Shown piece by piece: positions 14,987 through 22,690 of a stretch of DNA of 34,651 nucleotides (its first letter is position 1; each line of letters opens with the position of its first letter). The notes beneath the pieces are model-generated. The model made no database searches. It was not told where the DNA came from and saw only the letters and a program-made list of their open reading frames with translations. Position numbers and translations under genes: made by a program. Source of the stretch: Erysipelotrichaceae bacterium (GTDB lineage Bacteria; Bacillota_I; Bacilli_A; Erysipelotrichales; Erysipelotrichaceae); contig JAFZDT010000118.1 of the NCBI GenBank assembly GCA_017561055.1, forward strand, positions 1 through 34,651, in the 5' to 3' direction.

Positions 14987-17410
14987 ATGTACGGATTATT
15001 GAGTTTTGTGCCAAGAAATGAAGATTGTGATTTTGAAAGAATCGAACGTGCAAGAAATCGTATGTATCATAGGGTGGCTACTATTTGTCCTCAACGTGCT
15101 GAAATTATTACGGAGTCATTTAAAAAGAGTGAAGGTGAATCCTATGTGCTTCGTCGTGCGAAAGCATTTAGAGATATTTTAGAGCAAATGGATATCTATA
15201 TTGAAGAAGATATGTTAATTGTGGGGAATCAAGCAAGTTGTAATTTTGCGGCACCAGTATTTCCTGAGTATTCAATTGATTGGGTGATTGAAGAGTTGGA
15301 TGAATTTAGCAAGCGTAGTGGAGATCGTTTTGAAATTAGTGAAGAAACGAAAGAACGTTTGCGTAAGATAGCTCCTTATTGGTATGGGAAAACGCATAAA
15401 GATGAAGTGCTAAGCAATTTACCTAAAGAAAATCGTTTGGCTGAAAAGCAAAGTATTCTACATCGTGGTGGTATTTCGATGTCTGGTGATGGACATATTA
15501 TTCCAAATCATGACTTTGTGTTGGAAGTTGGATTTAGTGGAATGCGTAAGATTGCGCAGGAACATTTAGAGCATGATAAAGAATTAAATGATGAACAAAG
15601 AGATTTTTATCAAGCTAGTATAATTGCAATGTCTGGTGCGATTACGTATTGCGAACGTTTTGCGAAATTGGCTAAAGAAAAAGCAAGTATCGAAACAAAT
15701 ATCGATCGAAAAGTGGAGTTGGAAACGATTGCTAGAATGTTTGCGAATTTAGCAAATGGGAAAGCGACTACATTTTTAGAAGCTGTTGAACTTGTGTATT
15801 TAGTACATTTATTAATGATGATTGAAAGTAATGGTCATAGTTTCTCTTTTGGTCGCTTTGATCAATATATTTGGCCTTATTATGAAAAAGAAATTGAAAG
15901 TGGCACTTTAACCAAAGAAAAAGCATTAGAAATTATTAGTCATTTCTTTATTATGACCAATAGTTTAAATAAGATTCGTCCTTGGGATCATACACAATAT
16001 AGTTGTGGATATCCTTTGTATTCAAGTTTAATGATTGGTGGTATAAAACCAGATGGTACGGATGGCACAAATGATCTTTCCTATTTATGTTTGGAAGCTA
16101 TGTCATTGACTGGATTGCCTGAACCTAATTTATGTGCTAGATTCCATGAACATACTTCACATGAATTTATGAAAGATGTGGCGCGATTAATTCGTAAAGG
16201 ATTTGGTATGCCTTCTATTTTCTGTGATGAAGTATGTATTCCAGCAATGATGACACTAGGCTTATCGGAAGAAATTGCACGTGATTATGCGTCTATGGGT
16301 TGCGTAGAAACGGCTATTCCTGGTAGATGGGGACATCGTGCAACGGGTATGACCTATGTGAATTTTGGTAAGATTATGGAACTTGTAATGCATAACGGAC
16401 AAGATCCGGATTCGAAAGTACAATTGGTGAAATTGAATGGACAAGAGGGTAGTAAGATTACGTATCAAAGCTATGAAGAAGTATATCAAGCTTGGGAAAC
16501 ATTATTGGAATATTATACAAATTTAGCTGTTGCTTGTGATTTGGTATGTGATCGTTCTTTAAAGAAACATGATGCGGATGCTTTTGCCTCTTGTACAGTA
16601 AATGATTGTTTAGCTAGAGGGATGACTTTGAAAAATGGTGGTTGTGAATTTGACTTTGTGTCTAGTTCGAATATTGGACCATCGGTAGTTGGTGATAGTT
16701 TAGCGGCAATTAAGAAGTTAGTTTTTGATGATAAAGTATTAACATTGGATGAATTACAACATGCATGTGATACGAATTTTGAAGGACTAGAAGGTGCTAG
16801 AATTCGTAAATTGTGTCGTAAAGCTCCTAAGTTTGGTAACGATGATGATTATGTAGATGAAATTACAGCAAATGTATATGAATCCTATTTGAAATTATTG
16901 CCAAAATTAAAGACAGATCGTGAAGGTAAAGGGCCAATTGGTTGTACCTATACGATGTCTACGTCTAATATTACATCCTATGTACCAAATGGTTTTGATG
17001 TGGGTGCAACGCCGGATGGTCGTTTGGCTACTAAACCATTGAATGAAGGTTGTTCACCATGCTTATCTGCGGATAAAAATGGACCAACAGCAGTTATGAA
17101 TTCGGTATCTAAATTACCAAATTATAAAATGGCTGGTGGACAGTTATTGAATATGCGTTTTTCTCCAGGGGCATTAGCAGGAGAAGATAATTTAGAAAAG
17201 TTTACTTGTTTTATGGAAATGGGTAGAAAGAAAAACATCTTCCATAATCAATTCAATATTGTAGATTCTAAGACATTATTAGCAGCTAAAGAACATCCTG
17301 AAGATTATCCGGATTTAATGGTAAGAGTAGCTGGATATTGTGCATTGTTCTCTACATTAATGCCAGAAGCACAAGATGCAATTATTGCTAGAACGGAATT
17401 AGAATGGTAA
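14987..17410 (+). CDS. Glycyl radical enzyme, PFL2/dehydratase-like, substrate unassigned
   Basis: An 807-residue glycyl radical enzyme. The radical site is RVAGYC with the glycine at G783, 25 residues from the C-terminus, followed by the family's usual C-terminal loop. The thiyl-radical cysteine is C439 in MGCVETAIPG, and E441 two residues later is the Glu found in the dehydratase/lyase branch (glycerol and propanediol dehydratases, choline lyase), not the Cys-Cys pair of pyruvate formate-lyase. The threonine after the Glu and the context IPGRWGHRATG differ from the GCVEP of those named enzymes. So this is a dehydratase- or lyase-type member of a less described group. The enzyme is oxygen-sensitive and implies an anaerobe. 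The next gene encodes its activase and overlaps by seven bases. Confidence 0.88.
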   Translation: MYGLLSFVPRNEDCDFERIERARNRMYHRVATICPQRAEIITESFKKSEGESYVLRRAKAFRDILEQMDIYIEEDMLIVGNQASCNFAAPVFPEYSIDWVIEELDEFSKRSGDRFEISEETKERLRKIAPYWYGKTHKDEVLSNLPKENRLAEKQSILHRGGISMSGDGHIIPNHDFVLEVGFSGMRKIAQEHLEHDKELNDEQRDFYQASIIAMSGAITYCERFAKLAKEKASIETNIDRKVELETIARMFANLANGKATTFLEAVELVYLVHLLMMIESNGHSFSFGRFDQYIWPYYEKEIESGTLTKEKALEIISHFFIMTNSLNKIRPWDHTQYSCGYPLYSSLMIGGIKPDGTDGTNDLSYLCLEAMSLTGLPEPNLCARFHEHTSHEFMKDVARLIRKGFGMPSIFCDEVCIPAMMTLGLSEEIARDYASMGCVETAIPGRWGHRATGMTYVNFGKIMELVMHNGQDPDSKVQLVKLNGQEGSKITYQSYEEVYQAWETLLEYYTNLAVACDLVCDRSLKKHDADAFASCTVNDCLARGMTLKNGGCEFDFVSSSNIGPSVVGDSLAAIKKLVFDDKVLTLDELQHACDTNFEGLEGARIRKLCRKAPKFGNDDDYVDEITANVYESYLKLLPKLKTDREGKGPIGCTYTMSTSNITSYVPNGFDVGATPDGRLATKPLNEGCSPCLSADKNGPTAVMNSVSKLPNYKMAGGQLLNMRFSPGALAGEDNLEKFTCFMEMGRKKNIFHNQFNIVDSKTLLAAKEHPEDYPDLMVRVAGYCALFSTLMPEAQDAIIARTELEW

Positions 17411-18303
17411 AAGGATTGATTTCAAAAATACAACATTATTCAACGAAAGATGGTCCAGGTATTCGTACGACGGTATTTATGATGGGGTGTAATCTTCGTT
17501 GTTTGTGGTGTGCAAATCCAGAGAATTTAGAACATAGAAAGCAAGTTTTCTATTTTAAAGAACGTTGTATGCATTGTGGATTGTGTGTAAAGTATGCAAA
17601 TCATCAATCGATAACTTTTGATAAAGTAGGATGTAGAATTAATCGTGAATTGTGTGACAATTTAATGGACATGGTGGATTTATGTCCATATGATGCCTAT
17701 GAATTGGTTGGTAAAGAATATGAAGTAGATGAACTCGTTCAATTATTGTTGCGTGATAAAGAGTATTATGAGGCAAGCCAAGGTGGTGTTACTTTTAGTG
17801 GAGGAGAAGCTGCTTTACAAAGTGAGTTTTTAATTGAGGTATGTAAAAAGTTAAAAGAATATCATGTTCATGTTTGTTTAGATACAGCAGGACATATTCC
17901 AACTACAAAGTTGTTAGAATTAGTAGAATATGTGGATATGGTTTTATACGATGTAAAAGCGATGGATGAACAAATGCATCTAAAATGTACGGGTGTTTCA
18001 AATTCTTTGATTAAACAAAATTTTGAACGATTATCTCATATTCCAATGATTGTACGTATGGTCATTGTGCCAGGGTATAATGATGATATCGATGATGTGA
18101 AAGCAAGATTGGATTGGATTAGTAAACAAACGAATATTTTACAGGTAGATGTATTGAAGTATCATATTTTTGGTGTTGGTAAATATGATAAATTACAAAT
18201 GGAGTATCCGATTAAGGAAACGATTGTTTGTGATGATGCATATTTTGAAGCAATTAAAGAATATGGAGTATCTAAAGGATTAAAAATGACAATTGGAGGA
18301 TAG
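17404..18303 (+). CDS. Glycyl radical enzyme activase (radical SAM), reduced ferredoxin insert
   Basis: A 299-residue radical SAM enzyme that installs the glycyl radical on the preceding enzyme. The SAM-cluster cysteines are C29, C33 and C36 (GCNLRCLWC), and TFSGGEA is the SAM-binding GGE motif. Between them sits the ferredoxin-like insert typical of GRE activases. Cluster-I ligands are all present (C55, C58, C61 and C94 before Pro95). Of the cluster-II ligands only C84 remains: the other three expected positions are Ala65, Leu87 and Met90. C77 is an extra cysteine. The insert probably carries one [4Fe-4S] cluster instead of two. The start overlaps the enzyme's stop, giving coupled translation. 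A terminator follows. Confidence 0.9.
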   Translation: MVKGLISKIQHYSTKDGPGIRTTVFMMGCNLRCLWCANPENLEHRKQVFYFKERCMHCGLCVKYANHQSITFDKVGCRINRELCDNLMDMVDLCPYDAYELVGKEYEVDELVQLLLRDKEYYEASQGGVTFSGGEAALQSEFLIEVCKKLKEYHVHVCLDTAGHIPTTKLLELVEYVDMVLYDVKAMDEQMHLKCTGVSNSLIKQNFERLSHIPMIVRMVIVPGYNDDIDDVKARLDWISKQTNILQVDVLKYHIFGVGKYDKLQMEYPIKETIVCDDAYFEAIKEYGVSKGLKMTIGG

Positions 18304-18304
18304 G

Positions 18305-18333
18305 ACTGGGTATTAACAATGCCCAGTTTTTCT
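18305..18333 (+). terminator. Terminator of the glycyl radical operon
   Basis: ACTGGGT pairs with GCCCAGT (one T-G pair) around a nine-base loop, followed by TTTTTC. It separates the activase from the exporter gene. Confidence 0.75.
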
Positions 18334-18361
18334 TTTATAATGGTTTACAAGGTGATTCGTT

Positions 18362-19213
18362 ATGCAAAAGAAAGCAGTTATACATGTTATCCTATCAATG
18401 ATTCTGTGGGGTACCATTGGCATTTTTAGACGATATATAGATTTGTCATCAAGTCTTTTGGCGTTTGCTAGAGGAATTGTTGGAGCACTTTTCTTGTATG
18501 TCTTTTTGAAAATAAGAAAGTATAATTTGCCTAAGATTCAGAGTAAAAAACAAATTTGGTTACTCATTCTTTCTGGTGCTTTAATGGGATTGAATTGGTT
18601 ATGTTTGTTTGAGGCTTATAATTATACCAGTGTTGCGACTGCAACATTATGTTATTATATGCAACCGATTATGATTGTGTTAGTTTCTCCAGTATTGTTT
18701 AAAGAAAAATTAACTAGTAAGAAATTGCTCTGTGTAGCTGTAGCTTTATTGGGTATGGTTTTTGTGTCTGGTGTATTAGAAACACAAGTTGGTGGCTTTT
18801 TGGGAATTGTTTTAGGATTATTGGCTGCAGTATTGTATGGTATAGTGGTAATTATGAATAAATTTATAACTAATGTAGATAGTTATCAAAAAACGATGAT
18901 TCAATTGTTTTCTGCAGCGTTTATTATGATTCCGTATATGATCATTACTAGTGATACGATTGTTATATCTATGGATGTGGTATCTATTTTGATGTTGTTG
19001 ATTGTATGTATAGTGCATACCGGTATTGCCTATGCATTATATTTTGGTGCGATACCACATATAAAAACACAAACGGTAGCGTTGTTGAGTTATTTGGATC
19101 CTGTTGTTGCGATTCTATTATCAGCTATTGTTTTACAGGAACCATTAACTATTTTAGGAATAATTGGGGCTATTTGTATTTTGGGGTCTACCATTGTTTC
19201 TGAATGGGAATGA
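18362..19213 (+). CDS. EamA/DMT-superfamily transporter
   Basis: A 283-residue protein with about ten transmembrane helices in two EamA halves. The first half has ILWGTIGIFRRYI and, after the second helix, the LMGLNWLCLFEAYNYTS helix; the second half ends in TVALLSYLDPVVAILLSAIV, the typical EamA repeat motif with Leu-x-Pro in the ninth helix. Members export amino acids, nucleosides or other metabolites. AAGGTGA precedes the ATG. It follows the activase terminator, so any link to the glycyl radical pathway, such as product export, is only positional. Confidence 0.88.
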   Translation: MQKKAVIHVILSMILWGTIGIFRRYIDLSSSLLAFARGIVGALFLYVFLKIRKYNLPKIQSKKQIWLLILSGALMGLNWLCLFEAYNYTSVATATLCYYMQPIMIVLVSPVLFKEKLTSKKLLCVAVALLGMVFVSGVLETQVGGFLGIVLGLLAAVLYGIVVIMNKFITNVDSYQKTMIQLFSAAFIMIPYMIITSDTIVISMDVVSILMLLIVCIVHTGIAYALYFGAIPHIKTQTVALLSYLDPVVAILLSAIVLQEPLTILGIIGAICILGSTIVSEWE

Positions 19214-19262
19214 AATTTGTTTTCATAGATTTGTAAGGGATTACATTTTTTGAAATTTATGA

Positions 19263-19291
19263 TTGACAACACTTTTTTCAAAGAGTAATAT
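19263..19291 (+). promoter_or_regulatory. Promoter of the metNIQ operon
   Basis: Perfect TTGACA (19263-19268), a 17-base spacer and TAATAT (19286-19291). The T-box leader begins just downstream. Confidence 0.8.
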
Positions 19292-19297
19292 TAAAAC

Positions 19298-19566
19298 ATA
19301 TAAAAACATTGAAAAGAAGAGTATCTTCGTGAACATTTAAACAGAGAGTCCTAGAATTGGTGGAATAGGAAAAAGTAGTAACGTTGAGAAAATGGTCTTG
19401 GAGTTGTATTACTGAGGGTTTTGCTTTAGGTAATATCGGGTTTGCCCGTTATAGCAATAGGGTATAGTAGTTTTGTACTCGAAGAGGTCAATATAGTGAT
19501 ATATTGATAAATTAAGGTGGTAACGCGAAACAGTAGTCTCGTCCTTATATAGGATGAGATTTTTTT
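19298..19566 (+). promoter_or_regulatory. T-box leader, methionine specifier, upstream of metNIQ
   Basis: A tRNA-sensing leader of about 270 bases. Visible parts: AGTA near the 5' base of stem I (19320-19323), the AGAGAG and GGTG apical motifs, the T-box AAGGTGGTAACGCG (19514-19527), and a terminator at 19537-19566 (TCTCGTCCT with AGGATGAGA, then T). In the specifier loop GAAAATGG stands before TCTT (19396-19399), which pairs with AAGA (19314-19317). By alignment with the second T-box of this window the specifier triplet is ATG at 19392-19394, that is Met. TGGT in the T-box fits an A discriminator base. Uncharged tRNA-Met should allow transcription of the three genes that follow. Confidence 0.9.
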
Positions 19567-19585
19567 ATTAGATTGGAGGAGTTGG

Positions 19586-20608
19586 ATGATTGAATTAAAG
19601 AATGTGCACAAAGTATTCCAAGTGAAACAAACAGAAATTCATGCGGTTCATGGTGTGAATTTAACCATTCATGATGGTGAAATTTTTGGAATCATTGGTT
19701 ATAGTGGTGCAGGTAAAAGTACATTAATTCGTATTATCAATCAATTAGAAAGACAAAATGAAGGTGAAGTACTTATTGATGGTGAAGACATTAGTAAGTT
19801 AAGTAAAAAAGATTTGAGAAATCGTCGTATGAAGATGGGAATGATTTTCCAACACTTTAACTTATTGTGGTCTAGAACGGTTGCTGAAAATATTGAATTG
19901 CCATTAGAAATTGCGAAGGTAGATAAAGCAACTCGTAAGCATCGTGTAAAAGAATTGATTTCATTGGTTGGTTTAGAGGGAAGAGAAAATGCGTATCCTT
20001 CAGAACTTAGTGGTGGACAAAAACAAAGAGTAGGGATTGCTAGAGCATTAGCTAACAATCCAAGCATTCTTCTTTGTGATGAAGCAACAAGTGCGTTAGA
20101 CCCAGAAACAACACAATCTATTTTAGATTTATTAATTGAAATCAATAAGAAATTACATTTAACCATTGTCTTAATTACACACCAAATGGAAGTTGTTCAA
20201 AAGATTTGTCATCGCATTGCAGTTATGAGCGATGGTAAGGTTGTAGAACTAAATGATGTAAAATCGATTTTTGAAAAACCACAACATGAAGTAACGAAAC
20301 GTTTTATTCAAGATGTAAGTGGTAATGAAGATATGGAACGTATCAAAAAAGAATTGAAAGAGATGTATCCTTTCTCTCATATTCTTCGATTACAATTCTC
20401 TACGGATATTAGTAATCAACCGATTTTGGCAAATGTCATTCGTAAGACAAATTTAGATGTAAGTATTGTGAATTCAAATATTACACATAGTATGGCTGGT
20501 CCATTGGGAACGATGTATATCAATGTAACTGGTGGTAATGATAAAGATTATGAAGAGTTTATTCAATACTTAAGAGATGAAAAAGTGAAAGTAGAGGTGT
20601 TCCAATAA
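19586..20608 (+). CDS. metN: Methionine ABC transporter ATP-binding protein MetN
   Basis: A 340-residue ABC ATPase. Walker A is GYSGAGKST, the signature [15 protein letters not shown], and Walker B LLCDEATSALDP. The last 80 or so residues (SHILRLQFSTDIS onward, with HSMAGPLGTMYINV) form the NIL/ACT-like domain that binds methionine and inhibits transport in MetN. It is preceded by GGAGGAG and lies 20 bases after the T-box terminator, so the T-box decides its expression. The stop overlaps the metI start by one base. Confidence 0.96.
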   Translation: MIELKNVHKVFQVKQTEIHAVHGVNLTIHDGEIFGIIGYSGAGKSTLIRIINQLERQNEGEVLIDGEDISKLSKKDLRNRRMKMGMIFQHFNLLWSRTVAENIELPLEIAKVDKATRKHRVKELISLVGLEGRENAYPSELSGGQKQRVGIARALANNPSILLCDEATSALDPETTQSILDLLIEINKKLHLTIVLITHQMEVVQKICHRIAVMSDGKVVELNDVKSIFEKPQHEVTKRFIQDVSGNEDMERIKKELKEMYPFSHILRLQFSTDISNQPILANVIRKTNLDVSIVNSNITHSMAGPLGTMYINVTGGNDKDYEEFIQYLRDEKVKVEVFQ

Positions 20609-21273
20609 TGCTAGAATTCTTTAGTGCAGTGAATTGGGAACAAATGCTTACCTCTATTGAACAAACATTACTGATGACTTTGGTTCCATTAGTGATTGCG
20701 GTAGTGTTAGGTTTATTATTGGGTATTGTGTTGTATGTTACTCAAAAAGATGGTTTATGGGAACATGTAGTTATTTTTAGAATTTTGGATTTCTTAGTAA
20801 ACGTATTTAGAGCAATCCCATTTATTATTCTATTATTCATTATTGTTCCATTAACAAAATTATTGGTGGGTACAATGTTAGGTCCTGTGGCTGCTATTCC
20901 AGGATTAACGATTTGTGCAATACCATTCTTTGCTCGAATGTGTCAAATTGCTTTTAATGAAGTAAGTAATGGTACCATTGAAGCAAGTAAAGCTATGGGT
21001 GCTAGTAATTTTGAAATTATGTTTAAGGTAGTATTACCTGAGGCATCACCTGCTTTAGTATCAAGTGTAGCGATGTTAGCGATTAACTTGGTAGGATATA
21101 CAGCGATGGCTGGTGCTGTTGGTGGCGAAGGTTTAGGAAATCTTGCATATATGTATGGATTTGCTAGAAGAAATGATGCAGTATTATTTATTGCGACAGC
21201 AATCATTGTGGTGATTGTATTTGCAATTCAATTTGTTGGCGATATGGTCGCTAAAAAAGTCGATAAACGATAA
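20608..21273 (+). CDS. metI: Methionine ABC transporter permease MetI
   Basis: A 221-residue inner-membrane permease with five helices. The EAA coupling motif is EASKAMGASNFEIMFKVVLP near residues 129-148, which docks into MetN. The GEGLGNLAYMYGF segment near the C-terminus is typical of MetI. It is translationally coupled to metN through TAATG. Confidence 0.95.
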   Translation: MLEFFSAVNWEQMLTSIEQTLLMTLVPLVIAVVLGLLLGIVLYVTQKDGLWEHVVIFRILDFLVNVFRAIPFIILLFIIVPLTKLLVGTMLGPVAAIPGLTICAIPFFARMCQIAFNEVSNGTIEASKAMGASNFEIMFKVVLPEASPALVSSVAMLAINLVGYTAMAGAVGGEGLGNLAYMYGFARRNDAVLFIATAIIVVIVFAIQFVGDMVAKKVDKR

Positions 21274-21286
21274 GGAGATTAAAAAT

Positions 21287-22108
21287 ATGAAAAAATTAGT
21301 TGTAGTATTATTAAGTGTATTATTAGTGTTTGGTTTAGCTGCTTGTGGTGGTAATGAATCTAAAAATGATGAAAAGACAATTACAGTAGTTGCGACATTG
21401 GATCCTCATTCAAAAGTATTAGAATTTGCGAAAGATATTTTAGCTAAAGATGGATGGGATTTAAAAGTTACTGTAGTTGATGATTATTATATTCCTAATA
21501 AATCTGTAGATGGTGGTGACGCAGATGCGAACTATTTCCAACATGTTCCTTTCTTTGATGGTGAAGTTAGTGCAAATGGTTATGCTTTAGTAAATGCGGC
21601 TGGTATTCATATTGAACCTTTTGGTTTCTATTCTAAGACAATTACAAGTGTTGATGCATTACAAGATGGTGCTAAAGTAGTTATTTCTAACTCTGTAGCT
21701 GACCATGGTCGTATTTTATCTATTTTGGATAAAGCTGGTGTAATTACTTTAAAAGAGGGTGTGGATGCTTTGAATGCAACGACAGCTGATATTGCTAGCA
21801 ATCCTAAAAACTTAGTATTTACAGAAGTTAAACCTGAATTATTAACATTAGCATTTGAAAATAATGAAGGTGATTTAGTGGCTATTAATGGTAACTATGC
21901 AATTCAAGGTGGATTAAATCCTACGAAAGATGCTGTTATCTTAGAACAAGCTGATGCAACAAACCCTTATGTAAATATCCTTGCTTGTAGAGCTGGTGAA
22001 GAAAATAGTGAAAAAATCCAAGCATTAGTTAAAGTATTAAAATCTGATGAAGTTAGAAATTTCATTTTAAGTACTTATAGTGATGGTTCAGTAATTCCTG
22101 CTGAATAA
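21287..22108 (+). CDS. metQ: Methionine-binding lipoprotein MetQ (NlpA family)
   Basis: A 273-residue lipoprotein with signal peptide MKKLVVVLLSVLLVFGLAAC; the lipid-modified cysteine is C20 in the lipobox LAAC. Downstream it has the NlpA-family features VATLDPHSKVLEFAKDIL and DANYFQHVPFFD. It should deliver methionine, or a close analogue, to MetNI at the outer face of the membrane. The start ATG at 21287 has AAGGAGA upstream; the open frame begins earlier, inside metI, but those codons are not part of a lipoprotein. Confidence 0.95.
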   Translation: MKKLVVVLLSVLLVFGLAACGGNESKNDEKTITVVATLDPHSKVLEFAKDILAKDGWDLKVTVVDDYYIPNKSVDGGDADANYFQHVPFFDGEVSANGYALVNAAGIHIEPFGFYSKTITSVDALQDGAKVVISNSVADHGRILSILDKAGVITLKEGVDALNATTADIASNPKNLVFTEVKPELLTLAFENNEGDLVAINGNYAIQGGLNPTKDAVILEQADATNPYVNILACRAGEENSEKIQALVKVLKSDEVRNFILSTYSDGSVIPAE

Positions 22109-22156
22109 TGTGGAAAACTCATTGTAAAATGAGACAATGTTATCTATAAAATGTGT

Positions 22157-22162
22157 TATACT
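22157..22162 (+). promoter_or_regulatory. Possible promoter for a short antisense RNA
   Basis: The extended -10 TGTTATACT (TATACT at 22157-22162) has no good -35; TTGTAA with TATAAA just upstream is an alternative. A transcript from here would run through the 13-base hairpin at 22194-22230 and be about 60 bases long, antisense to the 3' part of the small gene on the other strand. Confidence 0.3.
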
Positions 22163-22164
22163 AT

Positions 22165-22344
22165 TTATGGATAATCTCCAAAACTGATTGAGAGAAACCC
22201 CAGTGCAACTTCGCAAAGCACTGGGGTTTCATTATGGGGAGCACAACCAACGCTATAATATGGTTTTAGTAATCGTATGCATTCTTTAAGTAAGACATAA
22301 TTTTGAATGAGTATGTCTATAAGAATGATGAGTTCAAAACCCAT
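22165..22344 (-). CDS. Small hydrophobic protein, candidate type I toxin-like
   Basis: A 59-residue frame starting at the ATG complementary to 22342-22344, behind a very good ribosome site (TAAAGGAGAA, seven bases upstream). It begins MGFELIILIDILIQNYVLLK, a short hydrophobic helix followed by KECIRLLKPYY, which recalls the small membrane toxins of Bacillota type I systems. The C-terminal part is encoded within the 13-base hairpin and is less protein-like. A possible promoter lies upstream on the minus strand (TTGTCA, 15 bases, TATAGT), with a leader of about 70 bases. No homologue is recognised with certainty. Confidence 0.35.
   Translation of the reverse strand: MGFELIILIDILIQNYVLLKECIRLLKPYYSVGCAPHNETPVLCEVALGFLSISFGDYP
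22194..22230. terminator. Thirteen-base perfect hairpin, probable terminator
   Basis: GAAACCCCAGTGC pairs perfectly with GCACTGGGGTTTC around an 11-base loop that contains TTCG. The T-run is short (TTTCATT), so termination strength is uncertain. It is the only strong hairpin after metQ and may end metNIQ, a short plus-strand RNA, or both. Confidence 0.6.
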
Positions 22345-22462
22345 GTTGATTTCTCCTTTAACTGATGAGTAGAAAACACTTATTCCTACCTCCCCTCACA
22401 AGTGCCTCTACTATATCTATTCGCAAAAAATGACAAAAATCCCTACCATGAATTGAAAGTAT

Positions 22463-22492
22463 TTGCAAAAAATGGGTATAGTTGAGTATAAT
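22463..22492 (+). promoter_or_regulatory. Promoter of tRNA-Leu
   Basis: TTGCAA (22463-22468), 18 bases, TATAAT (22487-22492). The mature tRNA begins 11 bases after the -10. Confidence 0.7.
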
Positions 22493-22502
22493 ATGTAGGC
22501 AT

Positions 22503-22588
22503 GCAGACGTGGTGGAATGGCAGACACGCTACTTTGAGGGGGTAGTGATCTTTTGATCGTGTGAGTTCAAGTCTCATCGTCTGCACCA
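22503..22588 (+). tRNA. tRNA-Leu (anticodon GAG)
   Basis: The acceptor GCAGACG pairs with CGTCTGC and CCA is encoded. The anticodon stem CTACT/GGTAG closes the loop TTGAGGG with anticodon GAG at 22536-22538. The long variable arm (GATC TTTT GATC) marks a class II tRNA. The T arm contains GTTCAAG. It reads CUU/CUC codons. Confidence 0.95.
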
Positions 22589-22599
22589 TGATTAAAGAT

Positions 22600-22628
22600 A
22601 GAAGTATTTGTGTGATACTTCTTTTTTT
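22600..22628 (+). terminator. Terminator of tRNA-Leu
   Basis: AGAAGTAT pairs with ATACTTCT around TTGTGTG and is followed by seven T. Confidence 0.85.
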
Positions 22629-22690
22629 ATGCAACAGCGAGTTGCTTTTCAGATGCTATGAATGAAGTTATACTATTTTTGGTGATGAAT

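Noticed and set aside
14987-18303. Pyruvate formate-lyase and activase
   Set aside because: The active site has Cys-Val-Glu, not the Cys-Cys pair of pyruvate formate-lyase, and the activase has the ferredoxin insert that PFL activase lacks.
19426-19611. Minus-strand frame across the T-box before metN
   Set aside because: The stretch is fully explained by the T-box leader.
22443-22634. Minus-strand frame of 63 codons across tRNA-Leu
   Set aside because: It lies opposite a complete tRNA with its promoter and terminator.
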